Assembly: GCF_007713735.2 (NCBI RefSeq)
Contig: NZ_VMNW02000009.1
Span: forward strand, 1-64,000
DNA length: 64,000 nucleotides
Direction: 5' to 3'
Source: Amycolatopsis acidicola
GTDB lineage: Bacteria > Actinomycetota > Actinomycetes > Mycobacteriales > Pseudonocardiaceae
Position numbers and translations under genes: made by a program. This document shows, piece by piece, positions 17,792 through 26,100 of this stretch. A model generated the notes under the pieces. The model ran no database searches and was not told where the DNA came from. It saw only the letters and a program-made list of their open reading frames with translations. Every line of letters begins with the position of its first letter. The stretch's first letter is position 1.

Positions 17792-19852
17792 TCAGTTGTG
17801 CCCGGTGACGCGGACCAGGGCGTCGAGCGCGGTCGCGCCCTCGCCGGGGCCGTGCACGCGCAGCGGGTTGATTTCGGCCTCCAGCACGGAAGGTTCCGCT
17901 TCGGCCAAAGTGGACAGTGCGACGATCGCGCGGGCCAGCGCGCCGGCGTCGCCCTCGCTGCCGCGGTAGCCGACGATCGGTGCGAGGCCCTTGACCTCGC
18001 CGATCATCTCGTGCGCCGTGGCGAGGTCGACCGGCGCGAGCCGCAGGCTCGAATCGCGGTACAGCTCGGCCAGTACCCCGCCCGCGGCGACCATCACCAG
18101 CGGCCCGACCTCCGGGCTGACGCGGTAGCCGATCAGCGCGTCCGTTCCCGGCCGCGCCATTTCGGTCACCAGCAAGCGATCCGCGGCCGGGCCGACGCGT
18201 TCGGCGATCTTCCGCGCGGCCGCGGCCAGCTCGTCGTCGCCGGACACATCCAGCACCACGCCGCCCACGTCAGTCTTGTGCGCGATCTCCGCGGACAACA
18301 CCTTCACGGCAACGGGATACCGGACTCCTTCAGGCACCCGGCCCTCGGTCACCTCCGCGGTCACGCACTCCAGCGCGGGTGGCGCGGCGATCCCGGCCTT
18401 CTCCAGCAAGCGGTACGAGCCGAGCTCGTCGAGCACCCGCCCCCCACTGTCCGGCGGAACCTGAGGCGCCCCAACGACGTTCGCCACGGCAGGCCGGGAC
18501 GCGGCAGCCGAGATCGCTTCCACGATCGACTCCGGGGTGCGGAACGCGGGCACCCCCGCCTCGCCCAGCGCGGCCAGCGCCCGGGGAGCGTCGGGCACCG
18601 CGAACGCCGCGAGTGGCGTCGGCCCGTCCGCGCGCTCGATCACCGCACGCACGGCCAGCTCCGGATGGAAGCGTGCCGAGGACCCGACCACCATCACGAC
18701 GAGGTCGTACTCTCCGCTGCGCTGCAGGGCATCCAGGGTGCCGCTGACGATCTCGTGCTTGGCGCCCGCGAGCGTCAGGTCCATGACGATGCTGTCGGTG
18801 ATCGGCGCGCCGAGGTCCTGGATCCGCTCCCGGAGCGAGGCCGAAGGCGCCCGGACGTGCACGCCCCGCAGCCCGAGCTGATCGGCGATGAGCGCCGCGC
18901 CGCCGCCGGTCGTGGTGAGCACGCCGACGCGGAAGTCCGCGGCGCCCTTCCCCGGCGCCACGCGTTCGAGAAGGGCGGGGGCTTCGACGAGCGCCTCCAG
19001 GTTGTCGACGCGGCTGATCGCGGCCGCGCGGAAGAAGGCGTCGGCCTCCTCGTCGGATCCTGCCATCGCTCCCGTGTGGGACACCGACAGCTGCGCCCCC
19101 TGCGCGGAACGGCCGAGCTTGTACACCACCACGGGTTTGCCGCGCTCGGCCGCCGCGCGGGCGAACCGGGCGAGCTGGTCGCTGTGCTGCAGCGATTCCA
19201 TGAACAACGCGTACGAACCGATGCCGTCGTCGTCCACTGTGGACAAGCAGATTTCGCCGAGGCTGAGATCGGCCTCGCCGCCGGTGGAAACCAGGCCCGC
19301 GAAGGAGATCCCGCGCTCCTTGCCCCGCGAGACGAGCGCACCGATCACGCTGCCGGAATGCGAGGCGACGAACACCCGCCCTGGCGCGAGATCGGTCTCC
19401 GCGAACGCGGCGTTGGCGGTGAGCAGCAGCCCGGTGCGCGGGTTGATCACGCCCAGGCTGCTCGGGCCGAGGATCCGCGTCCGGCCCGCGGCCGCGCGCA
19501 GCCGGGCCTCACGTTCCCGGCCCTCTTCGCCCTCCTCGCCGAACCCGCTCGCGAGCACCGTCGCGACCGGCACGCCGAGCTTCGCGCACTCCCCCACGGT
19601 CTCGATGGCCTGGTCCGCGCCGGTCATCACATAGACGTGGTCGGGCACCTCGGGCAGCTCCGCCAGCGACGGCCAGCAGCGCTCGCCACCCACCGTTTCG
19701 CGGCGCGGGTTCACGGGGTAGACGCGTCCCGCGAAACCCGCGGAGCGCAGGTATCGCAACGGCCGCGAGTTCGTCTTGGCCGGGTCGTCGGAAGCTCCGA
19801 CGAGCGCCACGCTCGCGGGCCGCAGCAGCGCCGTGGCCAATGCATCCGTCAT
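17792..19852 (-). CDS. ADP-forming acyl-CoA synthetase (fused alpha-beta)
   Basis: 686 residues. Order: CoA-binding Rossmann domain (VALVGASDDPAKTNSRPLRY), succinyl-CoA-ligase-like domains with the phospho-His region LSVSHTGAMAGSDEEADAFF (about 255), and a C-terminal ATP-grasp domain with PVAVKVLSAEIAHKTDVGGV (about 530), which carries the second His. It links an acyl acid to CoA with ATP giving ADP and Pi, reversibly. ATG at 19852 overlaps the upstream stop (ATGA). Here it probably activates the imported acid or recovers ATP from a product acyl-CoA. Confidence 0.9.
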   Translation of the reverse strand: MTDALATALLRPASVALVGASDDPAKTNSRPLRYLRSAGFAGRVYPVNPRRETVGGERCWPSLAELPEVPDHVYVMTGADQAIETVGECAKLGVPVATVLASGFGEEGEEGREREARLRAAAGRTRILGPSSLGVINPRTGLLLTANAAFAETDLAPGRVFVASHSGSVIGALVSRGKERGISFAGLVSTGGEADLSLGEICLSTVDDDGIGSYALFMESLQHSDQLARFARAAAERGKPVVVYKLGRSAQGAQLSVSHTGAMAGSDEEADAFFRAAAISRVDNLEALVEAPALLERVAPGKGAADFRVGVLTTTGGGAALIADQLGLRGVHVRAPSASLRERIQDLGAPITDSIVMDLTLAGAKHEIVSGTLDALQRSGEYDLVVMVVGSSARFHPELAVRAVIERADGPTPLAAFAVPDAPRALAALGEAGVPAFRTPESIVEAISAAASRPAVANVVGAPQVPPDSGGRVLDELGSYRLLEKAGIAAPPALECVTAEVTEGRVPEGVRYPVAVKVLSAEIAHKTDVGGVVLDVSGDDELAAAARKIAERVGPAADRLLVTEMARPGTDALIGYRVSPEVGPLVMVAAGGVLAELYRDSSLRLAPVDLATAHEMIGEVKGLAPIVGYRGSEGDAGALARAIVALSTLAEAEPSVLEAEINPLRVHGPGEGATALDALVRVTGHN

Positions 19853-21192
19853 CGCGGGACGACCCCCTCTCCGAGCCCCGGCAGGAACGACAGGTCCTTC
19901 AGTTCGCGGATCGCGTCGATCGCCGCCGTCACCCCGGATTCGCCGAGGACCGGGGTACACAGGCGCCGGAACTTCGCTTCGAGCGCTTCGTCCGAGACCG
20001 GGTTGCCCGGCTCCCCGTAAGGCTGGGCGACGCGGAGGCTCGCCGGATCCCGCCCCTCCGCGAACACCGTCACTCGCGCCGGGCGCTCACGCGGATATCC
20101 GGCGTCGGCCTCGGGATCGGCGTGCACCTCGACCTTCGCGGCGAGCGCGAGGACGTCCCGCCGCGCCCGGGTTTCATCGCCGAACTCCGCCAGCCCGACC
20201 TCGCCGCACAGCAGCGCGACCGCCACCGCGTACGGGATGCTCATCTGCGCACCGAGGAAGCTGTCCACTGTGGACGCATTGTGGTGGGACGCGACCGTGT
20301 ACGTGCCGACGACGATCTTCGTGATCCTGTCCACGCCCTGGTCCCGCAACTGCAAGGCGGCGTCGATCGGGCCGTGCAGGTGACGACAGCACGGGTATGG
20401 CTTCACGTACGTGCGCAGCAAAGTCCACTCCGTGCCGAGGCCGCCGGTGAGCGTGCCGGGCTCGTAGTCGTTGCGCGTGAACGCCTCGAAGTAGCCCTTC
20501 TTTCCTTCGAGGACCCCGCGCGGGCCGGTGAGTCCGCGCGACGCCAGTTCCGCGCTCGCGATCGCGTCGCGGGCGGCCTTCCCCGCGTGCAGGCGCTTGA
20601 CTTCGGCGTCCTGCCCGAGGAAGGCGAACAGACCGCCGGCGTGGGACCCGGCGATGCCCAGCGCGTGTTCGGTGGTCCCGGCATCGAGACCGAGGACGGT
20701 CGCGACCCCGGCGGTCGCGGCGACGACGCCCGCGAGCGGGGTGTTGTGGAATCCGTTGCGCCAGGTGGCCGGATGACCCGACGCGGCCAGCCGGCAGACC
20801 AGTTCCAACGCGACAGCGGCGCCCGCGAGCAACCGCTCCGACGAGACCTCGTGCCGCTCGGCCGCGGCCAGCACGGCCGGAAACGCCACCGCGCTGGGGT
20901 GCACGCTGCCGGGCGTGTAGCCGTCGTCGACCTCCAGGCTGTGCGCCGCCGTCCCGTTCACCAGCGCCGCTCCTTCGGCCGACAGCGGCCCGAAACCGAC
21001 AGCGGTCGCGTCCGCGCCCGCATGGGAGACGGCCGCGTAGTCGGCGACCAGGCGCGCGACGGGGTAGCGGGATGCGGCGATGACCCCGCCGAGGTGGTCC
21101 AGCAGCAGCCGCTTGACGTGCGTGACGATCTCGGCGGGCAGCGGCTCGTCCCGCAGCCGCGCGGCGAAATCCGCGACTTCGGCGGTGAGCAT
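19849..21192 (-). CDS. MmgE/PrpD family protein (1)
   Basis: 447 residues. The MmgE/PrpD fold includes 2-methylcitrate dehydratase, cis-aconitate decarboxylase and epimerases of iminodisuccinates. Family signatures: LLDHLGGVIAASRYPVARL near the N terminus, AHSLEVDDGYTPGSVHPSAV with the catalytic-region Asp pair and His, and YPCCRHLHGPIDAAL in the second domain. The substrate cannot be read from sequence. It overlaps the acyl-CoA dehydrogenase by 1 nt (TGATG) and the ligase by 4 nt, so it is certainly co-translated with CoA-ester enzymes. Confidence 0.87.
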   Translation of the reverse strand: MLTAEVADFAARLRDEPLPAEIVTHVKRLLLDHLGGVIAASRYPVARLVADYAAVSHAGADATAVGFGPLSAEGAALVNGTAAHSLEVDDGYTPGSVHPSAVAFPAVLAAAERHEVSSERLLAGAAVALELVCRLAASGHPATWRNGFHNTPLAGVVAATAGVATVLGLDAGTTEHALGIAGSHAGGLFAFLGQDAEVKRLHAGKAARDAIASAELASRGLTGPRGVLEGKKGYFEAFTRNDYEPGTLTGGLGTEWTLLRTYVKPYPCCRHLHGPIDAALQLRDQGVDRITKIVVGTYTVASHHNASTVDSFLGAQMSIPYAVAVALLCGEVGLAEFGDETRARRDVLALAAKVEVHADPEADAGYPRERPARVTVFAEGRDPASLRVAQPYGEPGNPVSDEALEAKFRRLCTPVLGESGVTAAIDAIRELKDLSFLPGLGEGVVPR

Positions 21193-22346
21193 CAGCGCAC
21201 CTCCGTGACCGGGCGGCGCTGGCTGAACCGCTCGCCGAAGATGTCCTTGGCGATGGTGTTGCGCAGGATCTCCACGGAGCCGCCCGCGATCATCCAGCCG
21301 CGGATGCGGCGCACGAAGTACTCCATCGGCAGGTCGGTCGAGTACCCGGCGGCGCCGAAGGCCTGCAGGGCGTCGTTGGCGACGGCGAAGGCGACTTCGT
21401 TGGTGTGCGCCTTGGCGATCGCGGCCTCGACCGGGTCCGGGGTCTCCCCATCGGCGTTGGCCACGGCGCGGTGGATCAGCATCTTCGCGGAGTCGAGTTT
21501 GATCCGCATGTCCGCGAACTTCCATTGCAGGCCCTGGAACTCCATCAGCGGCCTGCCGAACTGCTTGCGCTGCTTGACGTGCTCCACCGCCCGCTCGAAC
21601 GCGGTCTCGGCCAGCGCCAGCGCGCGCGAGGCGTTGCCGAGCCGTTCGACCCCGAAGATCGACAGCATCTTCTTGACCGCGCCGGAGTCGGCCAGCACGT
21701 AGTCGCGGGGCACGCGGCATTCGTCGAAGTTCAGCGTGCAGTGCTGTTCGCCGGACATGTACCGCTCGGCGCGGCCCCGGCTGAACCCGGGCGCGTCGAC
21801 GGGGACGACGACCGCGCCGATGTCGCGCGTCTTGGGCCCGAACCGGCACCACACCACCGAATGCGTGATCTCCGGGCCGTGCGAGTTCCAGCACTTCTGT
21901 CCATTGAGGACGACCGAGTCGCCGTCGTAGCGGGCTGTGGTGCGCAGGTCGGTGAGCGCCGACCCGGCCTCTGGCTCGCTCATCCCCGCGCTGACCAGGC
22001 CCTCACCCCGCAGCAGGCGCGCGAGCACCTCCTGCTTCACGCGGGGCGTGCCGAAGTTCGCGATCTGCCGGATGGCGCCGAAGTTGCTGGCCTGCACGGC
22101 GTCCCCGCTGTGGGGGCAGACCTTCGTCACCGCCTGCATCACGAGCACCGCCTCCAGCAGCGATGCCCCTTGGCCGCCGTCGGCCTCGGCGATGGTCAGC
22201 CCGGTGAACCCGTGGTCCGCCAGCGTTTTGAGGCTGTCCCAGGCGAACCCGTCGCGGGCGAAGGCGCGTCCGGCGAACTCCCGCCGCGCCAGCGTCGCGG
22301 CGGAGTCCCGCAGGGCTTGTTGTTCGGGCGTGAGCGAAAAGTCCAT
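21192..22346 (-). CDS. acyl-CoA dehydrogenase
   Basis: 384 residues with three domains: an N-terminal helical domain (from MDFSLTPEQQALRDSAA), a central beta-barrel with the FAD/substrate segment VSAGMSEPEAGSALTDLRTT, and a C-terminal helical domain with RKQFGRPLMEFQGLQWKFAD. The segment IAGGSVEILRN replaces the catalytic Glu-Gly pair found at this place in short- and medium-chain enzymes; this is common in actinobacterial FadE-type proteins, where the base lies elsewhere. ATG at 22346 overlaps the upstream stop by 1 nt. It oxidises a saturated acyl-CoA to an enoyl-CoA. Confidence 0.92.
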   Translation of the reverse strand: MDFSLTPEQQALRDSAATLARREFAGRAFARDGFAWDSLKTLADHGFTGLTIAEADGGQGASLLEAVLVMQAVTKVCPHSGDAVQASNFGAIRQIANFGTPRVKQEVLARLLRGEGLVSAGMSEPEAGSALTDLRTTARYDGDSVVLNGQKCWNSHGPEITHSVVWCRFGPKTRDIGAVVVPVDAPGFSRGRAERYMSGEQHCTLNFDECRVPRDYVLADSGAVKKMLSIFGVERLGNASRALALAETAFERAVEHVKQRKQFGRPLMEFQGLQWKFADMRIKLDSAKMLIHRAVANADGETPDPVEAAIAKAHTNEVAFAVANDALQAFGAAGYSTDLPMEYFVRRIRGWMIAGGSVEILRNTIAKDIFGERFSQRRPVTEVR

Positions 22347-23677
22347 CAGTGCTCCTGGGTGTCGATTGTGGACAGTGCCGCGCGGAGGTCGCCGGCGCCG
22401 AGGCCGGCGAGGTCGGCGGAGAATCGGGTGACCGCGCGGGGATCCGGCACGCAGGCCGCGATCTTGGCTTCGACCTGGTCGAGGGTCAGGGGGTGCGCGG
22501 GTGAGCCGGGCATCTCGGCGCGCCGGTGCTCGGTGGTGCCGGCGTAGTGCAGCTCGACCTCGGCGGGGGCCATGCCGACCTGCGCGGGCAGGTCCTGCTC
22601 GACCCGGATCCGCGCGGCGAGCCGCTCGATCGCGGGATCGCCGAGCACCGGTTCGCGCAGGCTGCTCAGGTCCACCCGGCCCGTGTGCAGGGCGGCGGCC
22701 ACCAGCCACGGAATCGAGAACTGCACGTCGGCGACAGGCTGGCCGCGCCACGCGAAAGGCCGCGCTACCAACGCATAAGCCTGTCCGGCGGGCACGTGCA
22801 CGACCGCGCTCTCCAGCCCGTCCGCGCGGGCGCCGAGGACGGCGTCGATCGCGGCGTGGGTGTAGCGGCAGGCCGGATACGGTTTGAGCGACAGCCCGGC
22901 CACTTCCCAGCCGGGCGCCCGGATTTCCTCGAACGCGGCCGCGAGATCGCCGTCCTGGCGCAGCGCCAGAATCCCGTAGTCGCCGTCGAGCCAGTCCATC
23001 GGGCCACGCACCCCGCGGGCGGCCATCAGCGCCGCGGACACCCCGGCCTGCACGGCGAGCGCAGGCTGGAGCCGTTTGGCCGGTGAGCCTTCGGCGACCA
23101 CCTGGCGCGTCATCACCGAACCGGTCGCGGGCAACGCCAGCCCGAGCGCGCTGGTGAAGTGTTCCTCGTCCAGGCCAAGGGTGCGGGCCGTCGCTGCCGC
23201 CGCGCCCAGCGCGCCGAGCGCGGCCGTGCGGATCATCCCGCGCTGCCCGCCGATCGCGGCGGAAACGCGGGACAGGACCTGCACTCCGGCGACCACTCCG
23301 GCGGCGACGTCGGCGCCGGAGCGGCCTCGCGCCAGCGCCACCGCCAGCGCCGACGGCAGTGCGACACAGCTCGTGTGCACCACCGCCGAGTCGTGGGTGT
23401 CGTCGAAATCCCAGGCGTGCACGAGCGCCGACAACGCCGCCGCCGCGGCGGGCGCGGGCAGGCTCGCCCTCGTCCACGGCAACCGGACCGGCCCGGTACC
23501 CAGGTCGTTTTCGAAGCAGGACAACGCTTCCGCGACTCCGGGCGCGCTACGGCCCGCGCCCGCTATCCCCAGCGCGTCGGCGACGAGGACCGTCAGCGCG
23601 GCGCGTTCGCCGCCGGACAGGTCGCCCTCTCCTGCTTTGCTCAGCTCGGACACCCAGTCGCGGCCCGGCTCGCCCAT
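22346..23677 (-). CDS. MmgE/PrpD family protein (2)
   Basis: 443 residues, a distant paralogue of the protein at 19849-21192. It has LVADALGIAGAGRSAPG, LVHAWDFDDTHDSAVVHTS (the family's Asp-Asp...His block), and LKPYPACRYTHAAIDAVLGA. ATG at 23677 was chosen because GGAGG lies 6 nt upstream; an in-frame GTG at 23707 has no such site. It is the first gene of the leftward operon, diverging from the hydroxyacyl-CoA dehydrogenase. Two different PrpD proteins in one operon suggest two steps on related dicarboxylate or tricarboxylate substrates. Confidence 0.87.
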   Translation of the reverse strand: MGEPGRDWVSELSKAGEGDLSGGERAALTVLVADALGIAGAGRSAPGVAEALSCFENDLGTGPVRLPWTRASLPAPAAAAALSALVHAWDFDDTHDSAVVHTSCVALPSALAVALARGRSGADVAAGVVAGVQVLSRVSAAIGGQRGMIRTAALGALGAAAATARTLGLDEEHFTSALGLALPATGSVMTRQVVAEGSPAKRLQPALAVQAGVSAALMAARGVRGPMDWLDGDYGILALRQDGDLAAAFEEIRAPGWEVAGLSLKPYPACRYTHAAIDAVLGARADGLESAVVHVPAGQAYALVARPFAWRGQPVADVQFSIPWLVAAALHTGRVDLSSLREPVLGDPAIERLAARIRVEQDLPAQVGMAPAEVELHYAGTTEHRRAEMPGSPAHPLTLDQVEAKIAACVPDPRAVTRFSADLAGLGAGDLRAALSTIDTQEH

Positions 23678-23726
23678 TCGGTCCCTCCAGCTTCCTTGCG
23701 GGATCACCGGCTCCGGAGATTACACA

Positions 23727-23739
23727 TTTTATAGAATGC
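23727..23739. promoter_or_regulatory. putative GntR operator, divergent promoter
   Basis: TTTTATAGAATGC, in the 108-bp divergent region, matches TTCTACAGAATGC at 25384-25396 (11 of 13). An AT-rich island in this genome is unusual, so it also likely overlaps the promoter. Confidence 0.5.
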
Positions 23740-23785
23740 CGTCTATGCACTACGGTGATCGGATCGACGAGGATCGGAGGACGGG

Positions 23786-24661
23786 ATGAGCTCCACGGTG
23801 GGTGTGCTGGGAGCGGGGATCATGGGGCGCGGGATCGCGCAGGTCTTCGCCGCGGCCGGGCACACGGTGGTCCTGGGCGACGTCAGCCTGCGGGCGGCCG
23901 AAGAAGGACTCGCGACCATCCGCGCCGGGCTGGAACGCGCCGCGCGCCGCGGCGGTGGCCCCGGCCTTGACCTGCTCGAACGCATCTCCCCCGTCGGAGA
24001 CGTTGCCGCCTTCGCCGGAGCCGGCTTGGTCGTGGAGGCCGTGCCGGAGGATCTTGAGCTCAAGCACCGCATGCTCAACGCCGTCGCGGAGGCGACCGGG
24101 CCGGACACGGTGCTGGCGAGCAACACCTCGGCGCTGCCGATCACCGCGATCGCCGCCGGCGTGCCGGGTCCGCACCGCGTGATCGGATTGCACTTTTTCA
24201 ATCCCGTGCACCGGATGGATCTCGTCGAGATGGTGTGCGGGCTGCAGACGGCGCCCGCCACGGAGACGGCCGCGCGCGAGCTGTGCGAATCGGCGGGCAA
24301 GGTCGTCGTCCGCGTATCGGACCGGCCCGGGTTCGTGACCAGCCGGGTCAACGTGCTGATCGGCAACGAGGCGTTCCACATGCTGTCCGAGGGCGTCGCC
24401 GGGGCCGAGGAGATCGACACCGCGCTCAAGCACGGGCTGAACCATCCGATGGGCCCGTTCGAGCTCATCGATCTGGTCGGGCTCGACACGCGGCTGTCGG
24501 TATTGCGCGGCCTGCACGAAGCGCTCGGCGACCGGTTCCGCCCCGATCCCCTGCTGGTCAGCCTCGTCCAGGCGGGCAGGCTCGGCCGCAAGACCGGGCA
24601 CGGCGTGTACCGCTACGACGAAGCCGGAAAGCGCATTCCGGGTTCGGGGGACGTGCGATGA
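23786..24661 (+). CDS. 3-hydroxyacyl-CoA dehydrogenase
   Basis: 291 residues, the short single-function form. The NAD-binding loop is VGVLGAGIMGRGIAQVFAAA. The catalytic His lies in IGLHFFNPVHRMDLVEMV, with Ser and Asn in ASNTSALPIT. The C-terminal domain has DRPGFVTSRVNVLIGNEAF and GLDTRL, the dimerisation helices. It oxidises (S)-3-hydroxyacyl-CoA to the 3-oxo ester. ATG at 23786 has GGAGG about 5 nt upstream. It is the first gene of a rightward operon and couples to the enoyl-CoA hydratase by a 4-nt overlap. Confidence 0.93.
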   Translation: MSSTVGVLGAGIMGRGIAQVFAAAGHTVVLGDVSLRAAEEGLATIRAGLERAARRGGGPGLDLLERISPVGDVAAFAGAGLVVEAVPEDLELKHRMLNAVAEATGPDTVLASNTSALPITAIAAGVPGPHRVIGLHFFNPVHRMDLVEMVCGLQTAPATETAARELCESAGKVVVRVSDRPGFVTSRVNVLIGNEAFHMLSEGVAGAEEIDTALKHGLNHPMGPFELIDLVGLDTRLSVLRGLHEALGDRFRPDPLLVSLVQAGRLGRKTGHGVYRYDEAGKRIPGSGDVR

Positions 24662-25377
24662 CCGTGCGCGCCGAACTGACCGCCGAGGCCGCGACGATCT
24701 GGCTCGACCGCCCCGAGAAGCTCAACGCGCTCGACCTGGAGATGAGCGGCGGGATCCAGCGCGCGCTGGACGAATTCGCCGAAGCCGGGCGCCCGCTGGT
24801 GATCCGCAGCGCGGTGCCCGGCACGTTCGTCTCCGGCGCGGACCTGACCGAACTCGCCCGCCGGACGCGGCGCGAGGCGCTGCAGCGCGTCAACCACCGC
24901 CTGTTCACCGCGATCGAGGAGTACCCGTGGCCGAGCATCGCCGTGGTCGGCGGGCACGCGCTCGGCGGTGGCTGCGAACTGGCGCTCGCCTGCGACTTCC
25001 GGCTGTCCTCGGAGTCCGCGACGTGGGGCCTGCCCGAGGTCCGGCTCGGCATCATCCCGTCCGCGGGCGGGCTGGCCCGGCTGCCCAGGACGGTCGGGGT
25101 GCCCGCGGCGAAACGGCTGATCATGACCGGCAAGCGGATCGGCGCGGCCGAGGCGCACGCGATCGGGCTCGTGGACGAGGTGACCACGGACCTCGACGAA
25201 GCACTCGCGCGCCTGCTCGGCGAACTCGGGAAGGCATCGATGACCGCGGTCCGCTACGCGAAGGAGGCGATGTCCGCGCCGGGTGACCACCGCCGGAGCA
25301 CCGACGCCGCGCTGCAGGCCCTGTGCTTCGAGAGCGACGAGGCGCGTCGGCGGCTGGGCGCGGCGATGCGTCGGTAA
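24658..25377 (+). CDS. enoyl-CoA hydratase/isomerase
   Basis: 239 residues. The oxyanion-hole segment is VSGADLTEL, and the crotonase core is GGHALGGGCELALACDFRLS followed by LPEVRLGIIPSAGGLARLPR. Both catalytic Glu positions (GGGCE and LPE) are present, so hydration activity is likely. ATG at 24658 overlaps the dehydrogenase stop. It is slightly short at the C terminus compared with ordinary crotonases (about 260). With the acyl-CoA dehydrogenase and hydroxyacyl-CoA dehydrogenase it completes a beta-oxidation turn, lacking only a thiolase. Confidence 0.92.
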   Translation: MTVRAELTAEAATIWLDRPEKLNALDLEMSGGIQRALDEFAEAGRPLVIRSAVPGTFVSGADLTELARRTRREALQRVNHRLFTAIEEYPWPSIAVVGGHALGGGCELALACDFRLSSESATWGLPEVRLGIIPSAGGLARLPRTVGVPAAKRLIMTGKRIGAAEAHAIGLVDEVTTDLDEALARLLGELGKASMTAVRYAKEAMSAPGDHRRSTDAALQALCFESDEARRRLGAAMRR

Positions 25378-25383
25378 TCTGTG

Positions 25384-25396
25384 TTCTACAGAATGC
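25384..25396 (+). promoter_or_regulatory. putative GntR operator before gntR
   Basis: TTCTACAGAATGC lies in the 41-bp gap between the hydratase stop and gntR. Its core TTCTaCaGAA is near-palindromic, and it copies the element at 23727-23739. This suggests autoregulation of gntR. Confidence 0.5.
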
Positions 25397-25418
25397 GAAA
25401 GGGAGGGTGGAACCGGAG

Positions 25419-26072
25419 ATGGCCGACAGCAGCACGCCGGCCCCGCCGCTGAGCCGCACCGCGTACGTCGTGTCCCGCCTCAAGCAGGACCTGGCGGACG
25501 GCACGCTGCAGCCGGGGCAATCGCTGCGGCAGGTGCAGATCGCGCACCGGTACGGCGTCAGCGTGACGCCCGTGCGCGAGGCGCTCCGGATCCTCGAGGC
25601 CGACGGCACCATCACCTACTCCCCCCACCGCGGCGCCACGGTCAAGGACGTCGACCCCGAAACGGCGATGGACCTCTACCGCCTGCGCGCCGCGGTGGAA
25701 GGCCTCGCCACCGAGATCGCGGTGGAACGCATGACGCCCGACCGCCTGGAAGCCATCGAGGCCGCGCACAAGGAGCTGCGCGCCGCCCAGGCGCGGAAGG
25801 CGCCCGCCGCCGAGCTTTCCCGGCTCAACAAGGCTTTGCACTACGCGATCTACCAGGGCGGCGCGCCGCTGCTGCTCGACCACATTTCCGCGCTGTGGTC
25901 GCGGTTCCCCACCAGCGTCACGCTGTGGGACACGAAGCGCAATGTGTCCGCTTTGGACGATGATCACGCCGGGATCCTCGAAGCCGTCCGTGCCGGTGAC
26001 GCGCAGCGCGCGGGCGCGCTGATGTCCGCGCACGTCCGCCACGCGGGCACACTGCGCGCCGAGCACGACTGA
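25419..26072 (+). CDS. GntR-family regulator (FCD domain)
   Basis: 217 residues. The N-terminal winged helix covers residues 12-75 (LKQDLADGTLQPGQSLRQVQ, then RYGVSVTPVREALRILEADG). The C-terminal FCD helical domain begins at DLYRLRAAVEGLATEIAVER and is where acid or acyl effectors bind. ATG at 25419 has a purine-rich GGAGA site upstream. It follows the hydratase on the same strand and is the likely repressor of both divergent catabolic operons through the paired 13-bp elements. Confidence 0.9.
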   Translation: MADSSTPAPPLSRTAYVVSRLKQDLADGTLQPGQSLRQVQIAHRYGVSVTPVREALRILEADGTITYSPHRGATVKDVDPETAMDLYRLRAAVEGLATEIAVERMTPDRLEAIEAAHKELRAAQARKAPAAELSRLNKALHYAIYQGGAPLLLDHISALWSRFPTSVTLWDTKRNVSALDDDHAGILEAVRAGDAQRAGALMSAHVRHAGTLRAEHD

Positions 26073-26100
26073 CGTATCCACCGATCGCCAGAGGAGATTC

